Assembly: GCA_945861865.1 (NCBI GenBank)
Contig: CAMAWN010000017.1
Coordinates: forward strand, 1 to 52,115
DNA: 52,115 nucleotides
From: Candidatus Kuenenia stuttgartensis
GTDB lineage: Bacteria > Planctomycetota > Planctomycetia > Planctomycetales > Planctomycetaceae
Reading direction: 5' to 3'
Under the pieces are notes generated by a model that was not told the DNA's origin, made no database searches, and was given only the letters and a program-made list of their open reading frames with translations. Position numbers and translations under genes: made by a program. Below, in pieces: positions 25,375-34,528 of the stretch; positions within the stretch are counted from its first letter, which is position 1, and each line of letters begins with the position of its first letter.

Positions 25375-27308
25375 TGAGGATCGGCTTTCGATGAGGAGTC
25401 CACATCGGACTTGGTGGCTTCGTCGGTCGCGGTTTTGGTGGTGGCTGGTGTCTCTGACGCCGATTGCAGATTGGTTCGAGCCTGAGCCACTTGTTCGGCG
25501 GCACTGAGGTCATCGGCATAGAGTTCGATGATGGCCTTCCACAGCGTGAGGGCTTCGTCACGTTTCCCTTCCGCGATCAGCTTGTCCGCTCGGCGGAGCG
25601 CTGTCGGCAACCAATTCGAGGTACCCCGTTGCGTTCGATCATCCAGCAGCACGTTCAGCAATTGGGTCGCCTTCGAATGAATGTCTTTGAACTCCGGCTG
25701 GCCGTCCGTCATGGCGATCAATGCTCGCAGCTTTCGCTCGGCTTGCGCGTAGTCTTGATTGTCGTTGCACTTCTGAGCCAGCTTCAGAATGCGATTCGGC
25801 TCGGGAGCTGTGGCGACATTCTGCTTGTCTCGGCTGCGTCGTAGTTCAATGCGAAGCTCGTGAATTCTCAGTCGATCTCGTACCGCATCGACGTCCTTCT
25901 CCCATTTCGAGCCTTGCTTCAGCGCTCGTTCGAGGTGCAGTTTGGCTTCACCGATTTGGGACGCGTCCACATCGGATTGGTTGGCGATCACTGCCGCCAA
26001 CTTCAAATGTTCCTCGGCAAGCAGATCGCGATTCCGAAACAGCCAGACACAGACAACGATCAGTAGGACCAACGAAGTGACTTGCACCCAGAACTTGTCC
26101 AACACACGCCCGATGGCTCCGGCGGCTTGCTGTTCGGAGAGGGCTTTGCGCATCAGATTGCGCATGATCGTGCCGGGGCCTTGGCTGGGCGCGGCCAAGT
26201 GTCGCGTCGCGTCGGAATCGGTCGCCACGCGCTGCGACGCCGACGAGGTCATCGTGGCTCCCAGTGCGGGCCATTGAGCGGATGCGATGGGCACTGCCGG
26301 CGTCGGAAGCGTCGCAGCCAGCGGAACATTCTGGCCCAGCGCATCCGGGATCAGGACTGTCGGCGCGAGCGGAAGATCTTCATCGACTCGCGCTTGACCG
26401 CCGGCCTCGGTGGACTCGTCGATGGCGTTTGTGGAGGGCGTGGCGGCAGCAGAGGCCGCCGCCTCTGCTGGCTTCTGCGAGTTTTGCCAGGCAAATCGCT
26501 TCTGAACCTCTGCCAGACGCAGCGACAAAACGTAGGAATCGGGGTAGCGGTTGTCCGGGTCTTTCTCCAGCAACTTGCAGACGATCTCTTCCAACTGCCG
26601 AGGCATGTCCGTGGCATACAGGCCGGGGCGATCGAACACTCCGAACTGGTGCTTGTGGATCACGTCGAGCGATGACTTGCCGCTGAACGGCGGCCGGCCA
26701 GTCAGCATCACATACATGACCGCACCCAGCGAATACAGGTCGCTCTTCTTGGTGGCTCGCTGTCCTTTGGCCTGTTCGGGAGACATGTATTCGACGGTTC
26801 CGACGATGCCGCCCGTGACGGTCAACTTCTGCGACGCGAAGACCTGAGCGACTCCGAAGTCGGTCAGCTTGACCGTGCCGTCGCTGGAGAGCATCAAGTT
26901 CGACGGCTTCAGATCGCGGTGGATGATGCCGGAATTGTGCGCCGCTTTGAGTGCTCGGCAGATTTGCAGACAGAGGTCGATGACTTCTGGCCAGGGCATT
27001 CGTTTGTCGCGTTTCAACCGCGAAGTCAGGGTCTCGCCGTCGACGTACTCCATCGAGTAGTAGTAGATGTCTCCGTCGTTGCCACTCTCGTAGAGCTCGA
27101 CGATGTGCGGACTCTTGAGTTGCTCCATCGACGCGATCTCGCGTTTGAAGCGTTCGACAAAGCCATCCTCGCGAGCGAGCGAGGCCGGCAATACTTTCAG
27201 GGCCGCCTGCTTGCCGGTCTCTTGATGAGTCCCCAGATAGACCGTCCCCATGCCGCCAGCACCCAGCTTCACACCGATTTCCCAAGGGCCGATTTGCTTG
27301 ATTTCCAT
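25371..27308 (-). CDS. Membrane-anchored Ser/Thr protein kinase (PknB type)
   Basis: A 645-aa kinase. The Gly-rich loop [10 protein letters not shown] lies at about residues 15-24, the VAIK-like Lys in AALKVL at about 39, then the catalytic loop [11 protein letters not shown] in [10 protein letters not shown] and the APE-like MSPEQA. A Pro/Ala/Thr-rich segment follows (about 285-390), then one membrane helix at about 403-421 ([15 protein letters not shown]) and an external helical region with TPR-like pattern. All catalytic residues are present. Planctomycetes have many such kinases with unknown signals. Overlap with apt by 4 bases makes these two genes one transcription unit. Confidence 0.92.
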   Translation of the reverse strand: MEIKQIGPWEIGVKLGAGGMGTVYLGTHQETGKQAALKVLPASLAREDGFVERFKREIASMEQLKSPHIVELYESGNDGDIYYYSMEYVDGETLTSRLKRDKRMPWPEVIDLCLQICRALKAAHNSGIIHRDLKPSNLMLSSDGTVKLTDFGVAQVFASQKLTVTGGIVGTVEYMSPEQAKGQRATKKSDLYSLGAVMYVMLTGRPPFSGKSSLDVIHKHQFGVFDRPGLYATDMPRQLEEIVCKLLEKDPDNRYPDSYVLSLRLAEVQKRFAWQNSQKPAEAAASAAATPSTNAIDESTEAGGQARVDEDLPLAPTVLIPDALGQNVPLAATLPTPAVPIASAQWPALGATMTSSASQRVATDSDATRHLAAPSQGPGTIMRNLMRKALSEQQAAGAIGRVLDKFWVQVTSLVLLIVVCVWLFRNRDLLAEEHLKLAAVIANQSDVDASQIGEAKLHLERALKQGSKWEKDVDAVRDRLRIHELRIELRRSRDKQNVATAPEPNRILKLAQKCNDNQDYAQAERKLRALIAMTDGQPEFKDIHSKATQLLNVLLDDRTQRGTSNWLPTALRRADKLIAEGKRDEALTLWKAIIELYADDLSAAEQVAQARTNLQSASETPATTKTATDEATKSDVDSSSKADPQ

Positions 27309-27490
27309 GAGGTGATCGCCGAATGGCGGGTTGCTCAGTCAGCCCGCAAAATAAAGTCACCGAGTCACTCCGTGACTGGTCGACTTTGAAGCGTGAGACC
27401 CTTGAGTCTTTCGCATCGGAGCGTATTCTCACCGCCCCTCCGAAGCAACGAGCGGTTTGCCGCGGAGTTCTATTGCCACGGAAGACCACC

Positions 27491-28726
27491 ATGCTCATCG
27501 CTGGCCGACTCGTCAGTCCCGAACAGATCGTCTCCGGCCAAGTCCGAATCGAGGGGGATCGCATTGTCGAAGTCGGGCCGCATCTGGGTGTCGCTGACAA
27601 AACGTTCCCGGACGACTGCCTGATCTTCGCGGGGTTTGGGGACATTCACATCCACGCTCGCGACGACGTCAGCGGACATGAATGCCACAAAGAAGATTTC
27701 GCGACCGCCGCGCGAGCCGCCATCCACGGCGGAGTCGTGCATGTCGCCGACATGCCCAACAATCCGATCCCGCCGATCGACGACGAATCCTACGCGGCCA
27801 AGCAAGAAGTCGTGCGGCAACGCAGCGTCCCCATTCACATCACGCTGTATGCCGGCATTGGACCAGGCACGCAGCCGCTGACTTCATCGGTCCCGTACAA
27901 GGTTTACATGGGACCGAGCGTCGGCGAGTTGTACTTTCGCAAGCTCAGCGATCTCGACGAAACGCTGTCGGCGTATCGTGGCCAAGCCGTCAGCTTTCAC
28001 TGCGAAGATCCGGAGTTGATGGACCAGCATCGATCCGCGCCGACTCACGAGCAGCGCCGGCCGCCGGAATGTGAAGTCTCCGCCACGTCCTTCGCGCTGC
28101 AGATGATTGAGAAGTACGACCTGACCGGAAAGCTCTGCCACTACTCCGTCGAGGCCGGCCTACCGCTGATCCGAGCAGCGAAGGCGCGCGGTCTGCGAGT
28201 CACCGCCGAAGTCACTCCGCATCACCTGTACTTCGATGAGTCCGACATCACCGACACCAATCGCGGCCTGATGCAGATGAACCCGCCGCTGCGTGCTGTT
28301 CACGACCGCCTCGCGATGCTGGCCGCGCTGCGCGACGGGACGCTGGACTACCTCGCCACCGATCACGCGCCACACACGCTCGAAGAAAAAGAGCGTGGCG
28401 TTTCCGGCCAGCCGCACCTCGACACCTACGGCGCGTTCGTGACTTGGCTGATTCTCAAGCAAGGCTTTACGCCGGAGCAGGTCGCGACGTTCTGCTCGGT
28501 CAAGCCGGGCGAGTTCGTGAATCCGTACAGTTCTCCGCTCCGCTTCGGCCGGGTCGAACCGGGCTACACCGCGTCGCTGACGGTCCTGAACCTCACGCGG
28601 CCGGAGACGATCCGTCGCGAAGACCTGTTCACCAAATGCGGCTGGTCCCCCTTCGAGGGCGTGACTTTCCCTGGCTCAGTCGAGGCGATTTTGCTGATGG
28701 GCAAGTGGCAATCGGCTGCGACGTAG
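27491..28726 (+). CDS. Dihydroorotase-like amidohydrolase
   Basis: A 411-aa protein. The metal-binding pair is HIHARDD, and later motifs are ADMPNNPIPP, the likely carboxylated Lys in KVYMGPSVGEL, VSFHCEDP, CHYSVEAGL, VTPHHLYFDESD and LATDHAPHTLEEK. This pattern fits dihydroorotase (pyrimidine synthesis) and its close relatives. The length and the KVYMGPS segment suggest the class I type. ATG 27491 has GGAAG 7 bases upstream. It diverges from the kinase gene at 27308. Hydantoinase-like activity cannot be excluded from sequence. Confidence 0.85.
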   Translation: MLIAGRLVSPEQIVSGQVRIEGDRIVEVGPHLGVADKTFPDDCLIFAGFGDIHIHARDDVSGHECHKEDFATAARAAIHGGVVHVADMPNNPIPPIDDESYAAKQEVVRQRSVPIHITLYAGIGPGTQPLTSSVPYKVYMGPSVGELYFRKLSDLDETLSAYRGQAVSFHCEDPELMDQHRSAPTHEQRRPPECEVSATSFALQMIEKYDLTGKLCHYSVEAGLPLIRAAKARGLRVTAEVTPHHLYFDESDITDTNRGLMQMNPPLRAVHDRLAMLAALRDGTLDYLATDHAPHTLEEKERGVSGQPHLDTYGAFVTWLILKQGFTPEQVATFCSVKPGEFVNPYSSPLRFGRVEPGYTASLTVLNLTRPETIRREDLFTKCGWSPFEGVTFPGSVEAILLMGKWQSAAT

Positions 28727-28747
28727 ACCGGACGTCTACGTCCGGTC
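28726..28747. terminator. Hairpin between convergent dihydroorotase and cyclase genes
   Basis: A 10-bp perfect stem GACCGGACGT / ACGTCCGGTC with a 2-nt loop, directly after the dihydroorotase stop codon. No long T run follows on either strand. It may end both converging transcripts. Confidence 0.5.
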
Positions 28748-28772
28748 AATTGTTTGGACGTAGGCATCCGAA

Positions 28773-30647
28773 CTACTTCGTCTCCAAATTGAACGCGCCG
28801 TCCCAATCGGCAGGTGGCATGTTGTTGTGCTCCGCCATGCGCGCGAGCAGAAACCGCTTCGGTCCATCGTCGTCAGGAACGGCATTGAGCCGCTCGATCC
28901 CTTCACCCCATCGGCCCGAGAGGATCGCATCCAACGCGGCCTCGTAATTCAGCCGCACCGTTTCTGAGACGTTGTCACCCTCGACCTCCGGCGGCAGCAG
29001 TTCGTGGATGATCAGCGGCGTGTCCATGCCTTTGGGTCTCACGCGAGCCAAGCGGCGGCAGCGTCCCTGTTCGGGCGGCATCATGCGACGTACGAATCCA
29101 GCGGTGGTCTCGTCGATGCACACGCCGACTCCGAACTGCCGCGTCAGCCCTTCAATGCGTGAGCCTTGATTCACGACCGGGCCGAACACGCCAATCTTCG
29201 CTTGCTGCGAGGTGCCGATCTGTCCGGCGATCGCTCGGCCGTGAGCGATGCCCACGCCGCACGAGAACCCTTCGAGCAATCCACGCTCTTCGAGAGCGGC
29301 GTTGAAGACCTCCATAATTCGCAGCGCGGCATGGCACGCCGGCATCGGCCCATCAGGCAACGCTTCTGGCCAGCCCCAGAAACCAAGCGCAGCGTCCCCT
29401 TGGAAATCGGCGATCGACCCGTCAAAAGCCAGGATGCCACCCGTCATTGCGGACAGCGCGGCCTTCACGCATTCCAGCAGCTTGTGCAAGTCGTTCTTCA
29501 ATTGCTCCGACTTCCGCGAGAATCCGCGCACGTCGCAAAATAGCACGGTGATCTCCCGTTCGGACGGGACCAGGATGTCGCCGGCTCCACCCTTCTTGGT
29601 GAGGCTCGCGATCACCTTGGGCGAGAAGAACGTCGACAACTGCGCCGTCTGTTCTTGCAGGCTGCGAACCGTATGGATCGAGCCGATGAGTTGCGCGACC
29701 AGTTGCGTGAAGCGCAGGTCGCCTTTGAGCGAGTCTTCCGTGACGAGGTTATTGCCGTCACGCCCGCCCAACCCAGAGACGTACAAGCACCAGCCCACAC
29801 AAGACTCGGCGGTGATCGGCGAACAAAACGCCCAACCCAGCGCACTCGCCATCGTGAACTGGCTGTCCCCTACTTCTCCGACGATGTGCATCACGCTTTC
29901 CCCGCGACGCAGCGACTTGCGGAGCAACCGCCGACTCGGCGTGAAGCGACCATCAAAACTGTCGCGTGTCTGAACACGCATTACTTTTGGCTTGGGAATC
30001 TCTGCGTTGGGATCGTCGTGACGCCGCATCTCGATGACGTCAGATTCCTCGAACATGGCGACGGCAACGGCCACCGCCGGCGGAATCGCTTCCAACAGCA
30101 TGCCACACAACTTGAACGCCAAGTCCACATCGGTCTTCGATCCTGAAATGGAATGCGGCAGTTTCGACAACACCTCCATTTGCAGGTCCGTGTCGCCGAA
30201 CGAAACCTTTTTGAGATCCTCGTCTTGGTAGGAATATTCATCGGCGATGTCATCCGAATACTGCGTGGCGAATTCCGACGGGGGTTCGGACTCCGCCCGG
30301 AATTCGTCGCGGTCGGTCGGCTGCGGCATGTACTCGATAACGGCGAAAAAGCTCGATTGGCCGATCTCGAACACTTCCGATCCGCCCACCAAGATCTCGC
30401 GCAGAAGCTCCCCTCGCAACTTGATCGAGTTCGTGGCGGTCGGCAAACAAGTGACTAAAAGCTTTCCGTTCTGCAAGCACAGATCGGCGTGTTCGCGAGA
30501 GATGGAACGATCCCATTCGACCGCCCAGCCGCTGGCCGGAGCACGTCCCAATCGCACCACTTGCCCTTCGACCAACCGCTGTCGAAACACTTGGCCGGCC
30601 GGGCCTTGCACGATCAATTCCGCCATGCCTCGGTTCGGTTCCGCCAT
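28773..30647 (-). CDS. FHA-GAF-class III nucleotide cyclase
   Basis: A 624-aa soluble protein. The N-terminal FHA domain (about residues 5-100, with RLGRAP and SISREHADL) binds phosphothreonine peptides. A GAF-like domain follows (about 165-330), then a class III cyclase domain with VLFCDVRGFSRKSE (first metal Asp), GSIADFQGDAALGFWG (second metal Asp) and VVNQGSRIEG (transition-state Asn and Arg). The base-specifying Lys expected in the second motif reads Asp here, so the substrate is uncertain. FHA suggests recruitment by the Ser/Thr kinases nearby. Start: AAGGG lies 9 bases before ATG 30647 but touches ATG 30656, so I prefer 30647. Confidence 0.85.
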   Translation of the reverse strand: MAEPNRGMAELIVQGPAGQVFRQRLVEGQVVRLGRAPASGWAVEWDRSISREHADLCLQNGKLLVTCLPTATNSIKLRGELLREILVGGSEVFEIGQSSFFAVIEYMPQPTDRDEFRAESEPPSEFATQYSDDIADEYSYQDEDLKKVSFGDTDLQMEVLSKLPHSISGSKTDVDLAFKLCGMLLEAIPPAVAVAVAMFEESDVIEMRRHDDPNAEIPKPKVMRVQTRDSFDGRFTPSRRLLRKSLRRGESVMHIVGEVGDSQFTMASALGWAFCSPITAESCVGWCLYVSGLGGRDGNNLVTEDSLKGDLRFTQLVAQLIGSIHTVRSLQEQTAQLSTFFSPKVIASLTKKGGAGDILVPSEREITVLFCDVRGFSRKSEQLKNDLHKLLECVKAALSAMTGGILAFDGSIADFQGDAALGFWGWPEALPDGPMPACHAALRIMEVFNAALEERGLLEGFSCGVGIAHGRAIAGQIGTSQQAKIGVFGPVVNQGSRIEGLTRQFGVGVCIDETTAGFVRRMMPPEQGRCRRLARVRPKGMDTPLIIHELLPPEVEGDNVSETVRLNYEAALDAILSGRWGEGIERLNAVPDDDGPKRFLLARMAEHNNMPPADWDGAFNLETK

Positions 30648-30843
30648 GCCATTCATCCCTTGAAGACAACTCGATCTTTGCTCGAACTGGTCAGGGCCGA
30701 CCTTTGAAGGATCGCCCGCGACGAGTTTCTTGTAATAAGCCGAAGACGACTTTTCGAGCCTGAGCGATCGACGGATTGCGGCTCAGTGGGTCTTCACAAA
30801 GAACCGGGGGCGAGACTCAATGAACGCAACCGCTTCCGCCACG

Positions 30844-32346
30844 TCAGGCCAGCACGCCTTCGACCAGTTCGCCATGCACGTTGGTCAGACGGCGTTGGAT
30901 GCCGTTGTGGTAGTACGTCAGGCGTTGATGGTTGATGCCGAGCAGATGCAGCACCGTCGTGTGGAAGTCGTGCCACGAGACGCGATTCTCGACCGCCTTC
31001 CAGCCGACGTCGTCAGTGGCTCCGTAGGCGAAGCCCGGCTTGAGGCCGGCTCCGCACATCCAGACGGTGAAGCCGTATTGATTGTGATCGCGGCCAGCAC
31101 CGATCACTCCGGCGGCAGACTGCGCGAACGGAGTGCGGCCGAACTCGGATGTGAACAGCAGCAGCGTGTCCTCCAGCATCCCGCGTTGCTTGAGATCGCG
31201 GATCAGTGCGGCGATTGGCTGGTCGATGCGGATCGCTTCGCGCGCGTGATTCTCACGCATGTCTTCGTGGCCGTCCCAATTGATGCGTGGCGAACCGAAC
31301 GCTCCGCCGGAAAACATCTGAATGAATCGCACGCCGCGCTCCAGCAGTCGCCGCGAGAGCAAACAACTGCGCCCGAAATCGACTGTCGCTTTGTCGTTCA
31401 GGCCGTAGGCGTCTTGAGTCGCTGCGGTCTCGGCGGCGAGATCCGCAACCTCCGGCACGGCAAGCTGCATCTTCGCGGCCAACTCGTAGCTGCGAATCCG
31501 TGCGACCAGCGCGTCATGTCCGGGGACTTTCGCCAGTTCCGCTTCCGCGACATCGGCCAGTCCCGCCGGGGCCGTCTGCCGCAAATGATTTTCGTTGAGC
31601 TTTCGTAGCAGCGCACGCGACGCCAATTCGGTGCGTTCGTCGATCGGCCGAGCGGGCTGCAAGTCGTCGATCGGAACGCCGCGACTGCGAATCACGACTC
31701 CTTGATGCCGCGCCGGCAGAAAACCGTTCGTCCAATTGATCGACCCGCCAGCCGGCAGCCCGCGCGTGTCCGGGATGACGACGTAGGTCGGCAAGTTGTC
31801 GGTGTCGTTTCCGAGTCCGTACGACAGCCACGCTCCGATCGTCGGAAAGCCGTTCAGCCGGAAACCGCTGTTCTCTTGAAACGTCGCGGGAGTGTGATTG
31901 CTGGTCTCGGCCCACATCGAACGAATCAGCGTCAGCTCATCGGCCACCGTCGCGATGTGCGGCATCAACTCCGAGACCCACAAGCCACTCTCGCCGCGCT
32001 GTCGAAACGCCCAATCGTTTTTCCGTAGCAACCCGACTTGTCCGAAGAACACATCCGGCCGCTCGTCGCCGCCCAGCGGCTGACCATGTCGCTTCGCCAA
32101 TTCCGGCTTGTAGTCAAACGAGTCGATCTGGCTGAACCCGCCGCACGCGACGATGTGAATCACGCGTTTGGCTTTCGGAGCGAAATGCGGCGGCGGATCA
32201 GACGACTCGCCGGACACAACTTCGGACTTCGCGTCGCCAGTTCGCAACAGCAAACTCGCCAGCGCCGCGCCGCCAAGTCCGGTTTGAGTCCAGGAAAAGA
32301 AGCCGCGCCGGCTGAGAAGAGGGGAGTTGTCAGGAACGATGCTCAT
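30844..32346 (-). CDS. DUF1501 protein, Tat-exported
   Basis: A 500-aa protein. The N-terminus has a Tat signal (SRRGFFSWTQTGLGGAALASLLL). The body matches DUF1501, a sulfatase/alkaline-phosphatase-superfamily relative very abundant in planctomycetes: VIHIVACGGFSQIDSFDYKPEL, ETSNHTPATFQENSGFRLNG, NLPTYVVIPDTRGLPAGG, WDGHEDMRENHAREAIRIDQ, LLLFTSEFGRTPFAQ, GRDHNQYGFTVWMCGAGLKPG and HLLGINHQRLTYYHNG. It usually follows a DUF1549/DUF1553 gene, but none lies here. The last gene of a tight minus-strand run (20 bp behind the ATP-grasp gene). Enzymatic activity unknown. Confidence 0.92.
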   Translation of the reverse strand: MSIVPDNSPLLSRRGFFSWTQTGLGGAALASLLLRTGDAKSEVVSGESSDPPPHFAPKAKRVIHIVACGGFSQIDSFDYKPELAKRHGQPLGGDERPDVFFGQVGLLRKNDWAFRQRGESGLWVSELMPHIATVADELTLIRSMWAETSNHTPATFQENSGFRLNGFPTIGAWLSYGLGNDTDNLPTYVVIPDTRGLPAGGSINWTNGFLPARHQGVVIRSRGVPIDDLQPARPIDERTELASRALLRKLNENHLRQTAPAGLADVAEAELAKVPGHDALVARIRSYELAAKMQLAVPEVADLAAETAATQDAYGLNDKATVDFGRSCLLSRRLLERGVRFIQMFSGGAFGSPRINWDGHEDMRENHAREAIRIDQPIAALIRDLKQRGMLEDTLLLFTSEFGRTPFAQSAAGVIGAGRDHNQYGFTVWMCGAGLKPGFAYGATDDVGWKAVENRVSWHDFHTTVLHLLGINHQRLTYYHNGIQRRLTNVHGELVEGVLA

Positions 32347-32366
32347 GAATCAACCTCAAAGGGCCG

Positions 32367-33407
32367 TCACACCGTAAACGTGACTGGTTCGGACTTCCAT
32401 CGCAATGGTGGCGCGTTCGCATCGAGCAATCGAGCTGAAATGTTATCGTCCGTCAGTTGGCGATACCCCAGATAACTGCTCGTCAGCCGAGGGTTGATCT
32501 CGATGAGCACCGGTTCGAGTGGATGGTCGAGCGGCAACACGAGGTCGCAGCCGACGTAACCTGTCAGGCCCGGCACCGCGCGACAGGCTCGTTCCGCGAG
32601 TTGCTGCACGGCGAGTGCCGACTCCGGTGAAATGCCCGCGGGAACTCGACCACCGCGATATTTGAAATGATCGTCCTCGCTGAAGTGCTGTTCCGCGACA
32701 GGAAGGACTTCGAGAACTGATCCGTCCTCGGCGATCAACAACGTCACGGACAGCGCCGTGCCTGCGATGAACGGCTGTTGGATGAACGTTTCCGGCTCAT
32801 GCAAGCGGCCGAGTTCGTGGCGAGCGTTCCACAGATCGAAGCCGTCGCGCACCAGGAACATGTCTTGCGAGCCGGCACCGTCGCGGCGTTTGATGATTGT
32901 TGGTCCGAACCAGCGAACTTCGGATTGTCGGTCGGCGGGATTGAACGGCAGAGTTTCGGGAGTCGGAATGGATCGTTCGTGCAACCACGCCGCCAGCGGC
33001 AGCTTGTCTGAGGCCAGCATGATGGCCCGGTCGGAGGCACCGAGGAATCGGCGAGGCAAGGATCGCGGAGACTCGGTGTCGTTCACGAGCCGAAACAGTA
33101 ACGCCCGCTTCAGCAGTTCGCCGTTTGACTCTGGAGCGATTGCCCACAACACATCACTGTCGCGGATCAGTTCGCGAAACTGCGATAACTCATCCACCGC
33201 CGAGCCCACGAGTCGCACTTCGCAATCCTTCAGTGGGCATTCACCGAGCCGAGAATCCCAAGTGGTGACGACGTCGCAGCCGAGGATCGTAGCGATGTCT
33301 TCGATCAGCGCGGCCAGCATCGCTTGGCCTTCGCGGGCCAATGACGTCTCCAGACTGGCTCCCGGCCAGCCTCCACCGCAGACAAACTCGGAAACAAAAA
33401 CTCGCAA
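32367..33407 (-). CDS. ATP-grasp ligase, candidate MfnD-type tyramine-glutamate ligase
   Basis: A 346-aa protein with the ATP-grasp fold: FGPTIIKRRDGAGSQDMFLV (Lys and Gly-rich loop), QQPFIAGTALSVTLLI, and the metal-binding end VLIEINPRLTSSYLGYR. The N-terminus MRVFVSEFVCGGGWPG followed by SLAREGQAM resembles ATP-grasp proteins of the methanofuran/H4MPT gene sets in methylotrophs, where MfnD joins tyramine to glutamate. The assignment is from memory of family features and is less certain than the fold; PylC-like ligases share the same domain. The gene is in the middle of a tightly spaced minus-strand run (12 and 20 bp gaps). Confidence 0.72.
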   Translation of the reverse strand: MRVFVSEFVCGGGWPGASLETSLAREGQAMLAALIEDIATILGCDVVTTWDSRLGECPLKDCEVRLVGSAVDELSQFRELIRDSDVLWAIAPESNGELLKRALLFRLVNDTESPRSLPRRFLGASDRAIMLASDKLPLAAWLHERSIPTPETLPFNPADRQSEVRWFGPTIIKRRDGAGSQDMFLVRDGFDLWNARHELGRLHEPETFIQQPFIAGTALSVTLLIAEDGSVLEVLPVAEQHFSEDDHFKYRGGRVPAGISPESALAVQQLAERACRAVPGLTGYVGCDLVLPLDHPLEPVLIEINPRLTSSYLGYRQLTDDNISARLLDANAPPLRWKSEPVTFTV

Positions 33408-33419
33408 CGTGACTTCTCA

Positions 33420-34487
33420 CTACTTCCACTTCAGGATTCGCGGTTCCCAACTTTGGTCAATGGGCACTTGCGACACAACGAACCCTCCGGCTTCGGCAAG
33501 CCGAGCTTGCGCGATCTGTGCCATGACTTCGCGATGCGACACGTCCCAGCCTTGCAGCACTGCGATCAACCGCTCCGGAGGAACCGGCGTGCCTCGATGG
33601 CGAACGGGTTGAGTCTGCATCAGCTCAATCGCTTCGCGAACCCAACCGGCGTGATCAGGGTAGATCGGCAAGTCACGTTCAAACTCTCGGAACGGCAACA
33701 GCAACGCGAGCGGTCCCGAACGCGCGGCCAGTGGCGTGAGTTGCTTCACGAATTCCTTCCAACACAAGCCCTCGTAGCAGCCGACCCCGGCGCACAGCGT
33801 TTGCTTGTCGTGCGCTTCGCATTCGGTCGCCCAGACCGGGATGACTCGCGGCACGCGAGCGGCCTTCGAGACCGCCTCGACAAACTGCGCCGCCGCATCG
33901 GGACCGAGTTTCGCGGTCGAGCGTTTCAGACCGTAATCGGTCGTCCAACGGCAGAGCGGATGTCCGCAGCCGCAAGCCGACGGTGCTCCTTGCAAGTCGT
34001 TGAGAAACAGACCGGCCGGAGTTGGCAATCCCTCGAGCAACTTCGTGACACGAACGAGCTGCGCGTCGAATCCCTCGCGCGACATGATCGGCACCCACGG
34101 GTAAGTCTTCACGACCTCGTCATCGCTCGGCTCAGTCGATTTGGGAAAATACCTCCGCCATTCCGGATGCCCCTGCAAACTGGCCATCAACTCCGGCCGC
34201 TTGTCCGCGAGGGCCGGACAACGAGCGACCTCGATCCAGAAATAGCACGGCAACTGATGGCGTTGAGCAGTTGCGAACGCGCGACCAATCTCGCGCCGCG
34301 ATGACTCGCCACTGCCATCCAGTCGCAGTGTGATGGCGTTGAAGTCGGCCAGTCGCAATGTTGCGGCTCGGACATCGTCGAATTGCCGGGGATCAAGCAG
34401 CACTGCTCGCAAGGAAGTTGATGGATCCGCCGCGAGGACACTCTCCGCGAGAATTCCGTAGATCAAAACCAGCAGCACAGATCGCAT
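33420..34487 (-). CDS. Secreted protein, glycosidase-like TIM-barrel pattern
   Basis: A 355-aa protein with a signal peptide (MRSVLLVLIYGILAESVLAA). The rest has the alternating pattern of a TIM barrel: ADFNAITLRLDG, HQLPCYFWIEVAR, GLFLNDLQGAPSACGCGHPLCRW, RVIPVWATECEAH and GVGCYEGLCWKEF. The Cys cluster CGCGHPLC is notable. I recognise no named family. Start 34487 has GAGGAG 8 bases upstream; the frame extends to 34601 without support. Fifth from the start of the gene run is the DUF1501 gene two positions downstream. Confidence 0.65.
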   Translation of the reverse strand: MRSVLLVLIYGILAESVLAADPSTSLRAVLLDPRQFDDVRAATLRLADFNAITLRLDGSGESSRREIGRAFATAQRHQLPCYFWIEVARCPALADKRPELMASLQGHPEWRRYFPKSTEPSDDEVVKTYPWVPIMSREGFDAQLVRVTKLLEGLPTPAGLFLNDLQGAPSACGCGHPLCRWTTDYGLKRSTAKLGPDAAAQFVEAVSKAARVPRVIPVWATECEAHDKQTLCAGVGCYEGLCWKEFVKQLTPLAARSGPLALLLPFREFERDLPIYPDHAGWVREAIELMQTQPVRHRGTPVPPERLIAVLQGWDVSHREVMAQIAQARLAEAGGFVVSQVPIDQSWEPRILKWK

Positions 34488-34528
34488 GGGGACACTCCTC
34501 GGCCAATCCAATGGGCGAGCCGCGCGGT

